Below the pieces are notes generated by a model that had not been told where the DNA came from, searched no databases, and saw only the letters and a list, made by a program, of their open reading frames with translations. From assembly GCA_910586635.1 (NCBI GenBank), contig CAJUJA010000038.1, forward strand, positions 1 through 6,420: 6,420 nucleotides of DNA, read 5' to 3'. Each line of letters begins with the position of its first letter. Position 1 is the first letter of the stretch. This document shows positions 1 through 5,327 of the stretch, piece by piece. The DNA is from an uncultured Bacilli bacterium (GTDB lineage: Bacteria; Bacillota_I; Bacilli_A; RF39; UBA660). The position numbers were made by a program, and so were the translations under genes.

Positions 1-33
1 TGACTGGAGTTCAGACGTGTGCTCTTCCGATCT
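1..33 (+). other. Illumina TruSeq read-2 adapter (contamination)
   Basis: These 33 bases match the Illumina TruSeq read-2 adapter, from TGACTGGAGTTC through the characteristic end GCTCTTCCGATCT. They are library adapter left on the contig end and not part of the organism. Biological sequence begins at about base 34, and no reading frame should be carried back through the adapter. Confidence 0.97.
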
Positions 34-194
34 TAATTAGTATTACTTATATTAATTATGGTAAAGTCTCTATGGATCGCCTTATGAAAATAGAGGGATA
101 TGAAGATAATGTAAAAGTAACTAATGGAAAAATTAAGTTAGAAGATTGGAAAAGTTTTGCTAAAAAATATGGAACACAATGTAGTAGTAAGTAG
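34..194 (+). CDS. C-terminal fragment of unknown protein (5' truncated)
   Basis: Only one frame is open across the whole stretch after the adapter. It gives 52 full codons from base 36 and stops at TAG 192-194. The fragment reads from ISITYINYGKVSM through a charged middle (MKIEGYEDN, LEDWKSFAKKYG) to TQCSSK. It is hydrophilic, rich in Lys, Asp and Glu, and shows no membrane segment. The start and most of the gene lie beyond the contig end. Base composition matches the neighbours and a terminator hairpin starts right at the stop codon, which supports a real gene 3' end. I do not recognise a family from this tail. Confidence 0.6.
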
Positions 195-217
195 GATGAT
201 ATCTATCATCCTATTTT
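191..217 (+). terminator. Intrinsic terminator after the truncated gene
   Basis: A perfect 9-bp inverted repeat, TAGGATGAT (192-200) and ATCATCCTA (205-213), flanks a 4-base loop. G191 can add a G-U pair with T214, and a short T-run (214-217) follows. The stem begins inside the TAG stop codon. The stem is good but the U-tract is short, so termination may be only moderately efficient. Confidence 0.6.
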
Positions 218-244
218 GAGAAAGAACACTCTTTTATTTATAGA
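216..244 (+). promoter_or_regulatory. Probable sigma-A promoter for the 276-1428 gene pair
   Basis: TTGAGA (216-221) is separated by exactly 17 bp from TATAGA (239-244). Each hexamer differs from consensus at one position. A second -10-like box, TATAAT at 246-251, lies just downstream but has no good -35 partner. Transcription would start near 251 and leave a leader of about 25 nt. The ribosome binding site is AAGGGTGAT (262-270), 5 nt before the ATG at 276. Confidence 0.5.
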
Positions 245-275
245 ATATAATAAATAAAGTTAAGGGTGATAAAAA

Positions 276-1037
276 ATGAGTGGAATTAAAGTAATTGCAC
301 ATAGAGGTGGGTATAAAGAGTCAGGTACATTAGAAAACTCTAAGGAGGCTATTACATATGCTATTTCCAAATCTTATATTGATGGAGTAGAATTTGATAT
401 TCGTATAACGAATGATAAAAAAATAGTATTAATTCATAATGCTAGCATTAAATACCGTAATAAAAGATATAGAGTTTCTAATACTAATTACGAGGAATTG
501 AATCAAATTTATGTTAAAAAGTATCGTACTTCTTTGTGTACTTTAGAAGAGGCGTTAAGTCCCATTCCTAAAAAAAAGTATGTATTCTTAGAAATTAAAA
601 ATATGAATTCTAAAAAAGAAAAAGAATACTTAGGATTGATTTATCACACGATAAAAAAGTATCCTAGTAAAAGAATTGTTATTATTAGTTTTTTATATAA
701 GTATTTAAGATATTTTATTTCAAAGGGATTTCCTACTTGTTTACTCTTAAGTAGAAAGTCTCATTTCTTTGAATGGAGGGTTTATTTTAGACTTTATTTA
801 ACTCTAAAACTTACTATGATTTCTCTTGATAAGGAAATGGTTCAAAGAAAGAATAGTACTAGGATTTTAAAGTATAATAAACAATTAGGAATTTATACCA
901 TTCATCATTCTTCAGAAATTGATCACATCCTGCATCAGATTGGTATGAATACTGTTATGAAGTATCAGGAACATATATATATTACTACTACAAGCCCTAA
1001 AAAGATATACGAAAGGATTCAGAAATTAAATGAATAA
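276..1037 (+). CDS. Glycerophosphodiester phosphodiesterase family protein
   Basis: This 253-aa protein is of the GDPD (GlpQ/UgpQ-like) TIM-barrel family. Family members hydrolyse glycerophosphodiesters to glycerol-3-phosphate and an alcohol during phospholipid or teichoic acid turnover. Visible family motifs are the HRG near the N-terminus (H9-R10-G11), E20-N21 in place of the usual E-N/T, the metal-binding pair in GVEFDI (E39, D41), the second catalytic His in VLIHN (H54) and the metal ligand in FLEIKN (E106, with K108). No signal peptide is seen, so it is probably cytoplasmic. Two departures stand out: Asp after the second His is Asn (N55), and the C-terminal ITDxP-like motif reads ITTTSP. 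Length is normal for the bacterial family. The start is supported by the GGTGAT site 5 nt upstream. The gene overlaps the next one by 8 nt, suggesting translational coupling. Family assignment is firm; substrate and full activity are not. Confidence 0.87.
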   Translation: MSGIKVIAHRGGYKESGTLENSKEAITYAISKSYIDGVEFDIRITNDKKIVLIHNASIKYRNKRYRVSNTNYEELNQIYVKKYRTSLCTLEEALSPIPKKKYVFLEIKNMNSKKEKEYLGLIYHTIKKYPSKRIVIISFLYKYLRYFISKGFPTCLLLSRKSHFFEWRVYFRLYLTLKLTMISLDKEMVQRKNSTRILKYNKQLGIYTIHHSSEIDHILHQIGMNTVMKYQEHIYITTTSPKKIYERIQKLNE

Positions 1038-1428
1038 AATAAAAGGATATGGTTACTTTGTTGTTATTATTTTAGTAGGAATGATTGATTTATTTTATGG
1101 TGTGTATCATTGGTATTTAAAAGACAGTTTTATGAATCATGCGAAACCTACTACTGGATATATTGATATGATATCGAAGCATAAAAATAAACGTCTACTC
1201 CATATTCATTATTATGTTAATGATCATAAATATGAAAATGTTATTATAACCAAGAATAAAAAAATAAAAATAAGTAATTCTATTTCCGTTTTTTATGATG
1301 TAAACGATCCAAAAAGAATTAGTAATGGGGAATGGGATCATGTAGAGGGTTTCATTATTGTATTGGGATTTTTGATCGTTTTACTAGGCTTTTTACTAAT
1401 TTTTAGGAATTATAAAAAAAGAAATTGA
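1030..1428 (+). CDS. Small two-helix membrane protein, DUF3592-like
   Basis: This 132-aa protein has membrane segments at about residues 8-30 and 105-126, separated by a roughly 75-residue soluble domain probably facing outside. The domain follows the pattern of DUF3592 proteins: a TTGYI strand after the first helix, a short beta-rich stretch (LLHIHYYVNDHKYEN), and the closing signature SVFYDVNDPKRI (86-97) resembling V-x-YDPxNP. The molecular function of DUF3592 is unknown. The start overlaps the end of the phosphodiesterase gene by 8 nt. There is no strong ribosome binding site at normal spacing (AAAGGA lies about 13 nt upstream), so translation is probably coupled to the upstream gene. The basic C-terminus (RNYKKRN) fits a cytoplasmic end. 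The stop TGA lies within the -35 box of the next promoter. Confidence 0.75.
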   Translation: MNKIKGYGYFVVIILVGMIDLFYGVYHWYLKDSFMNHAKPTTGYIDMISKHKNKRLLHIHYYVNDHKYENVIITKNKKIKISNSISVFYDVNDPKRISNGEWDHVEGFIIVLGFLIVLLGFLLIFRNYKKRN

Positions 1429-1453
1429 AAAAAATTGGTATCTATGTTATATT
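1425..1453 (+). promoter_or_regulatory. Sigma-A promoter (extended -10) for the 1473-2537 genes
   Basis: TTGAAA (1425-1430), a 17-bp spacer and TATATT (1448-1453) match the vegetative consensus at 5 of 6 positions in each box. A TG one base upstream of the -10 (1445-1446) makes it an extended -10 promoter. The -35 overlaps the stop codon of the preceding gene. The start would be near 1460, so the leader would be only about 13 nt and carry little beyond the GGTGAT ribosome binding site at 1462-1467. Confidence 0.62.
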
Positions 1454-1472
1454 CATAATAGGGTGATAGTAA

Positions 1473-2030
1473 ATGAGTGATATAACTTTTAATTTTGGAT
1501 TATTGTTAAAATTAGGTATGTATATTTTTCTACCAGTAGTAATTCTTATTTTTGTATCAAGAATGATTATTTTACTTTGTACTAGAAAAATAAAAAGAAC
1601 TGACGAAGAAAAATATTATCGAATTATTAATTGTTGGACTAGTTTTGTAGCGATTATTATTACAATTGCCTTACTAATCGTTACAATTGTTTATGCTTAT
1701 TATTTTATTAATACTATGAAGGCTAGAGGGTTAGTATCTCGTAATAAGATAATATACTATTTAGTTTTGGTCTTCCCAGTAATTCCATTTTCCTTTTTAA
1801 TTTATTATATTGTTGGTTTAATTAGAATGGGAAGAATTCATCATGATACTAAAGATTTCGAGGATGAACCTACTATCTATCATTCTTCAACAGAGGAGGA
1901 TCATTTTCAGCTGCCGGAAACTGATGCTAAGGATGCTATATATTCACAGTTTGAATTACCAGTAGAAAATAGTATCGAGAATTCCGAAGATGAGAAACAA
2001 GAGAGTAATGATGAAATTGAAATGTTATAG
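1473..2030 (+). CDS. Three-helix membrane protein with acidic tail, unknown function
   Basis: I do not recognise this 185-aa protein as a named family. Three strongly hydrophobic segments lie at about residues 14-36, 57-81 and 93-118. Short basic loops (TRKIKR at 37-42; RMGR at 118-121) mark the cytoplasmic sides. From about residue 125 the chain becomes hydrophilic and highly acidic, ending in a Glu/Asp/Ser/Asn-rich tail (for example ENSEDEKQE) that looks disordered and is probably cytoplasmic. The ATG at 1473 follows AGGGTGAT with 5 nt spacing, and a good promoter stands immediately upstream. The next gene starts 9 nt after the stop, so the two are very likely co-transcribed and may act together. 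Confidence 0.72.
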   Translation: MSDITFNFGLLLKLGMYIFLPVVILIFVSRMIILLCTRKIKRTDEEKYYRIINCWTSFVAIIITIALLIVTIVYAYYFINTMKARGLVSRNKIIYYLVLVFPVIPFSFLIYYIVGLIRMGRIHHDTKDFEDEPTIYHSSTEEDHFQLPETDAKDAIYSQFELPVENSIENSEDEKQESNDEIEML

Positions 2031-2036
2031 GAGGAG
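2028..2036 (+). promoter_or_regulatory. Strong ribosome binding site overlapping a stop codon
   Basis: AGGAGGAG (2029-2036) begins inside the TAG stop (2028-2030) of the upstream gene and sits 3-5 nt before the ATG at 2040. It is the only classical GGAGG site seen in the window; the other clear sites use GGTGA(T). It fixes the start of the 2040-2537 gene and points to termination-reinitiation coupling. Confidence 0.7.
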
Positions 2037-2039
2037 TAC

Positions 2040-2537
2040 ATGAAAAAAGAAAAAAGTCCTATTTTGGTTATTGTATGTATTCTTTTTTTATCGTCGTTTA
2101 TTATTTTGCCGCCTGTATTTAGAGCTTATATACCAAATGATGACATTGTGGTTGAATCTCCTCCAGTTCAGGATAAAATACAGGTATTAAAATGCAATAA
2201 ATATTTTAAGGAAGAATTATTTAAGGTGTCTAGTAGTGTAAAATATAGAAATGATTTAATTGAGGAAAATACCATTACTTATGAAAAAATAGAAAAAGTT
2301 CCTGATGATGTTTCCCCTAATACTTCGATTACTGTAGAAGAGGAATATAATATGTTTAAATCATTAAATAATATCGATATTTCAACAGAAGAAAAGGTCA
2401 CTATTGTCAAAATTGATCAAGATTTAATAGATAATAATTCCGAACATTCGAATTTATTAAATTATTATCAATCATTAGAAAATCAGAAATTATATTATGA
2501 GGAAATGGAATATACTTGTAATGTTTTAGAAAGCTAA
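2040..2537 (+). CDS. Membrane-anchored extracytoplasmic protein, unknown function
   Basis: This 165-aa protein has a short basic N-terminus (MKKEK), one hydrophobic segment (about residues 7-27) and a hydrophilic, acidic remainder. It is therefore probably anchored or secreted, with the bulk outside the membrane. C13 is inside the hydrophobic core without a proper lipobox, so it is unlikely to be a lipoprotein. The outer part has two cysteines, C52 (LKCNKY) and C160 (YTCNVLES), one near each end, that could form a disulphide. The pattern of an LKC strand, alternating charged strands (SSVKYRNDLIEENTITYEK) and a closing YTC strand loosely recalls the YehR/DUF1307 type of small envelope proteins, but this is weak. 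It is co-transcribed with the preceding membrane protein. Its stop overlaps the end of the convergent gerB-like gene by 4 bp. Confidence 0.7.
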   Translation: MKKEKSPILVIVCILFLSSFIILPPVFRAYIPNDDIVVESPPVQDKIQVLKCNKYFKEELFKVSSSVKYRNDLIEENTITYEKIEKVPDDVSPNTSITVEEEYNMFKSLNNIDISTEEKVTIVKIDQDLIDNNSEHSNLLNYYQSLENQKLYYEEMEYTCNVLES

Positions 2538-2558
2538 ATATTATTTTTAGTTTTTTTT
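2530..2558 (+). terminator. Weak AT-rich terminator after the 2040 gene
   Basis: AAAGCTAAA (2530-2538) can pair with TTTAGTTTT (2546-2554) around a 7-base loop, and a continuous run of 8 T (2551-2558) follows. The stem has only one G-C and one G-U pair, so it is weak. Its position directly at the stop codon and the T-run are the main support. It lies within the 3' end of the opposite-strand gerB-like gene. Confidence 0.3.
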
Positions 2559-3310
2559 ATGATATTGATTATAATAAACATTATGAACGATAAGGTAATA
2601 GTGTACTCAAATAAATAGATAAAAGATAATAGTTTATCTAGATGATTTATAAAATGAAATAGATTTAGACTCTTTAATACAGCAATTCCGGGAAATCGGT
2701 ACTTTAAAATTAATTTAGTTCCTAAGCATCCAATCAATAGAATCATATCGAGAAAACAGGAAATACTTCCTAAAATATATCCAGTCACAATATTATTATC
2801 TTTTAAATAGAAAAGAATAAAAATTAATAATCCTGGAAATAAATTGATTGAAATATTTTGTAGTTGAACAAATGATGTATAGTTATGTACTTTAATCAAA
2901 GAAATTAATCCAATCGATGCAGTGATGGATACTAAGATAAAAATAAATAAAAATATTTCACTTATAGAACCTATTGTTTTAATTTGATCTTTCCCAATGA
3001 TATAGGATATTACCAGTAAAGATAGACCAATGATAAAATAATTATTATATCGAAAATAGTTAGTATTAATAAATGTGGAGGCATTGATTAAAATTATAAG
3101 AAAAATTCCTAAAATGGCTACTAAATAGATTAGTTTTATTACCTTGTTACTTAGGAGATCCTTTTTTATCCTTTTGATTAAGAATAGGATTAGAAAAGTA
3201 GAAAGAGATATAATTAAGAAGCTATATAGATTATTAAAAGTATAAAGATTAAAAAAGCATCTTGTTAGGAAAAATACTAAAGCAATCATGGATAAGTCTC
3301 TTTTAATCAT
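2534..3310 (-). CDS. gerB: GerB-type spore germination permease, short form
   Basis: This 258-aa, very hydrophobic protein has about eight predicted membrane segments, roughly at residues 6-25, 27-46, 57-80, 89-106, 117-138, 152-169, 174-200 and 226-250. It is read as the GerB subunit (APC-superfamily permease-like) that, with GerA and GerC, forms an inner-membrane germinant receptor. The best family trace is the C-terminal stretch FPGIAVLKSLNLFHFIN-LDKL (about 206-227), which follows the GerB pattern of YP-x-L-x-x-x-R-x-I, F-I-x-R-L-E. Position as third gene of an A-C-B operon supports it. Usual GerB proteins have about 360 residues and ten helices; this one is about 100 shorter and the typical N-terminal motifs are not obvious. 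Its ATG overlaps the gerC stop by 8 nt and is preceded by TAGGTGAT. The symbol is a family label. A divergent unrelated membrane protein cannot be fully excluded. Confidence 0.68.
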   Translation of the reverse strand: MIKRDLSMIALVFFLTRCFFNLYTFNNLYSFLIISLSTFLILFLIKRIKKDLLSNKVIKLIYLVAILGIFLIILINASTFINTNYFRYNNYFIIGLSLLVISYIIGKDQIKTIGSISEIFLFIFILVSITASIGLISLIKVHNYTSFVQLQNISINLFPGLLIFILFYLKDNNIVTGYILGSISCFLDMILLIGCLGTKLILKYRFPGIAVLKSLNLFHFINHLDKLLSFIYLFEYTITLSFIMFIIINIIKKTKNNI

Positions 3311-3869
3311 TCAAATCACCTAACCTTATATATTTATAAAAGGATAAGTTATTATTTTCCAACTTAATAACAGGAATTTTACTTGGTTTATTTTCTAATT
3401 TCGCCTTCTTTATTTCTCGAAATGAGATATTATCATCAATTAAGCTATTCATATATTTATAATTATTACTAAATTTTAGTACTTTTTTAATATCATCATT
3501 TGTGAATATGATATTAAAATTATCAATATCTTTATCGAAATAGTCTAGTAATTCTTCTATTACTTTGGTGGTATTAGAATGAATAATAATATTTTCTAAA
3601 TGATCTAGGTAAATATATTTTGTTGTATCTTCATTTAGTTTTAAGAAAGCATCCTGTAGATTATTACTTTTATTTTCGTAGTACTTATACGTTTTTTTTA
3701 TTTTATTTTCCTCTTTTATGGGAATAATTTCTTGATAGATAATTTTATAGTTATTTTTCTCTTCTTTGATACCAATATTTGTAATGATTGCTAACTGGTT
3801 TAATTCTTGGTAGCTATTGGTACCAAAAATAAAGATCATCATGATGATAAAGATGATTACTTTTTTCAT
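3303..3869 (-). CDS. gerC: GerC-type germination protein, N-terminal part only
   Basis: This 188-aa protein corresponds to the front half of Ger(x)C proteins, the outer-face subunit of germinant receptors. After a hydrophobic signal segment (about 3-16), the family opening is recognisable as YQELNQLAIITNIGIKE (20-36), matching the usual W-D-x-x-ELN-x-LAI-x-x-x-IGID. A strand, YKIIYQEIIP (41-50), matches the usual T-x-Q-x-x-P region. LDHLENIIIHS (88-98) matches the typical S-H-L-K-x-I-x-I-G segment. The chain then reaches IPVIKLENNNLSFYKYIRLGD, where full-length proteins continue into a long C-terminal domain; here it stops. Usual length is about 370-400 residues. The lipobox GCWD is replaced (FGTNS, 15-19), so no lipidation cysteine exists. 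ATG overlaps the gerA stop (ATGA), with GAGGTGA 6 nt upstream. No frameshifted remainder follows, because gerB starts at once. Confidence 0.75.
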   Translation of the reverse strand: MKKVIIFIIMMIFIFGTNSYQELNQLAIITNIGIKEEKNNYKIIYQEIIPIKEENKIKKTYKYYENKSNNLQDAFLKLNEDTTKYIYLDHLENIIIHSNTTKVIEELLDYFDKDIDNFNIIFTNDDIKKVLKFSNNYKYMNSLIDDNISFREIKKAKLENKPSKIPVIKLENNNLSFYKYIRLGDLND

Positions 3870-5275
3870 TTGTATTCACCTCGTATTTTATTTTTAGTAA
3901 GAAGAGGATTTCTTACTTTTATTCCTTTGTTTTTTGTTTTTACAATTGCATCTTTTTGTTCTGTTTTTATAAAAGGAGAAAAGGGTGCTAGATAAGGTTT
4001 ATCAAAAGAAGAGAGTGTAATTAATTTATAAAGGAGAAAAACAGCCCCAAGATAGATTCCATAAATTCCTAGAATACAAGCTAAAAATAAGAAAATAATA
4101 CGATACATTCGAATGGCACTTACTAATTCAATAGAGGTAAATACAAAACCAGCAATTGAAGATAGGGCGATAATAATAATCATAATAGGAGACATAATAC
4201 CAGCTGATACAGCAGCATCTCCTAAAATGATTCCGCCTAGAATTGAAATGGCACTACCAGTAGTTGAAGACATTCGCATGTCGCTTTCTCTTAATATTTC
4301 AAAGGATACAATCATAAATAATGCTTCTATAACGGCAGGGAATGGGACTGAAATTCTTTGAGCTTTTAGTAGTAATAATAAAGAAAGGGGAATGGAGTCG
4401 TGATTATATGTTGTTACAGCAATATAATAAGCAGGTATAAAAATGGCGATAAAGAAAGCGATTATTCGAATGAGTCTAATAAAAGTAGTATTTCCTGATT
4501 TTTGGTAATAATCATCAGTAGTATGAAAATAATCAATAAAGAAATTGGGTAGTATTAAACAATAGGAAGACATATCGACTAAAATTGCAACTTTCCCCTC
4601 TAACAGGCTCATAGAAACGCGATCGGGTCTTTCTGTCGAAATTAGTGTTGGGAAGAAACTATTGTTTTCACTTTCTAATTCTTCTTTTAAATAATTTGAA
4701 TCAATAATTCCATCAATATCTATTCTTTTTAGTCTTTCCTTTACTTTTTCTGGAAGATCATTTAAAACAATATCATTCATATATAAAATTCCAACTTTAG
4801 TTTGTGAACTTTTACCAATTTCTACTTCTTCCCACCAAAGTTGATCACTTTTGATTCTTCTTCTAATTAGTCCTAAATTAGTATTGAAATTTTCTGAAAA
4901 AGAATCTTTTGGACCATTGATAGATAATTCGCTTTCTATGGTAGTAATTCCACGTTCTAGTGTTTGTCTCATTTCAATAGAATAAATTTTGTTTTTTATA
5001 ATACATACTAAAAATCCCTTATTAATATAAGTAGTAATTTCTTCTTCCTCAATTTCTTTTATATTGTTGGCGGGTAAATAGTTTGGTAAATCCTTTAATT
5101 GTTTCTTATTTAGCAAGGTCAATCTTTTTAAAATTACCTCATTGATATCATTCCCACTAGAAAGCACTTCACTAAAAACTAAATAAACGGGAGTTTTATC
5201 AATGAATAGATATTTATAAATATAATCTTTACTTGGTCCTAATTTTTCTTTTACTTTATTCATTATTTTATCCAT
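3866..5275 (-). CDS. gerA: GerA-type spore germination receptor subunit
   Basis: This 469-aa protein is a clear member of the GerA family (GerAA/GerBA/GerKA/SpoVAF type), the large membrane subunit of germinant receptors in the spore inner membrane. In current models it contributes to a channel that opens on nutrient binding. The N-terminal cytoplasmic domain (about 1-260) holds GPKDSFSENFNTNLGLIRRR (121-140), STERPD (213-218) and LLEGKVAILVD (224-234). The membrane half holds PAYYIA (281-286), the IPLSLL loop, PFP (311-313), FEILRE (325-330), the Gly/Ala-rich segment ILGGIILGDAAVSAGIMSP (345-363) and a last helix near 391-418, then a basic cytoplasmic tail. Length is near the family norm and all hallmark motifs are present. 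The start is fixed by AGGTGAC 5 nt upstream of the ATG. The stop overlaps gerC by 4 nt. It is the first gene of the operon behind a sigma-G-like promoter. The symbol is a family label; the germinant is unknown. Confidence 0.95.
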   Translation of the reverse strand: MDKIMNKVKEKLGPSKDYIYKYLFIDKTPVYLVFSEVLSSGNDINEVILKRLTLLNKKQLKDLPNYLPANNIKEIEEEEITTYINKGFLVCIIKNKIYSIEMRQTLERGITTIESELSINGPKDSFSENFNTNLGLIRRRIKSDQLWWEEVEIGKSSQTKVGILYMNDIVLNDLPEKVKERLKRIDIDGIIDSNYLKEELESENNSFFPTLISTERPDRVSMSLLEGKVAILVDMSSYCLILPNFFIDYFHTTDDYYQKSGNTTFIRLIRIIAFFIAIFIPAYYIAVTTYNHDSIPLSLLLLLKAQRISVPFPAVIEALFMIVSFEILRESDMRMSSTTGSAISILGGIILGDAAVSAGIMSPIMIIIIALSSIAGFVFTSIELVSAIRMYRIIFLFLACILGIYGIYLGAVFLLYKLITLSSFDKPYLAPFSPFIKTEQKDAIVKTKNKGIKVRNPLLTKNKIRGEYK

Positions 5276-5292
5276 AATTTGTCACCTAATAG

Positions 5293-5321
5293 TAGTATGG
5301 AAAAAAGTGGATAGAATATGC
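5293..5321 (-). promoter_or_regulatory. Sigma-G-type forespore promoter of the ger operon
   Basis: On the minus strand GCATA (5321-5317) is followed after 17 bp by CATACTA (5299-5293). These fit the Bacillus subtilis sigma-G consensus GHATR and CATWHTA at every position, with a spacing close to the usual 17-18. Operons of germinant receptors are typically sigma-G dependent, so site and gene agree. The predicted start is near 5286, giving a very short leader of about 11 nt that begins almost at the ribosome binding site. Confidence 0.6.
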
Positions 5322-5327
5322 TATAAT
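5298..5327 (+). promoter_or_regulatory. Extended -10 sigma-A promoter of the methyltransferase gene
   Basis: TATAAT (5322-5327) is a perfect -10 box, preceded by TG at 5319-5320 with one base between, which makes an extended -10. The best -35 is a weak TGGAAA (5298-5303) at 18 bp. The start would be near 5334, about 13 nt before the ATG. AGGTGGT (5337-5343) is the ribosome binding site. The TG and -10 region overlaps the -35 of the opposing sigma-G promoter. Confidence 0.6.

Noticed and set aside
246..251. Perfect TATAAT as the -10 of the GDPD promoter
   Set aside because: The hexamer 17 bp upstream (AGAACA) is a poor -35, whereas TTGAGA-17-TATAGA is better balanced. It may still contribute as an alternative -10.
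2040..2120. Lipoprotein reading of the 2040 gene using Cys13
   Set aside because: Cys13 is inside the hydrophobic core and is preceded by Val, not Gly, Ala or Ser, so the lipobox rule is not met.
3303..3310. GerC shortened by a frameshift, with its C-terminal domain in another frame
   Set aside because: The gerB frame begins at the gerC stop and reads as a membrane protein at once; no GerC C-terminal-like soluble sequence is visible in any frame downstream.
3807..3995. 62-codon open frame on the plus strand
   Set aside because: It lies across the gerA/gerC junction on the opposite strand, has no convincing ribosome binding site, and its sequence is the mirror of the well-supported ger genes.
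4113..4361. 82-codon open frame on the plus strand
   Set aside because: It is fully antisense to the most conserved membrane part of gerA; its Ile/Ala-rich content is a shadow of the GerA helices.
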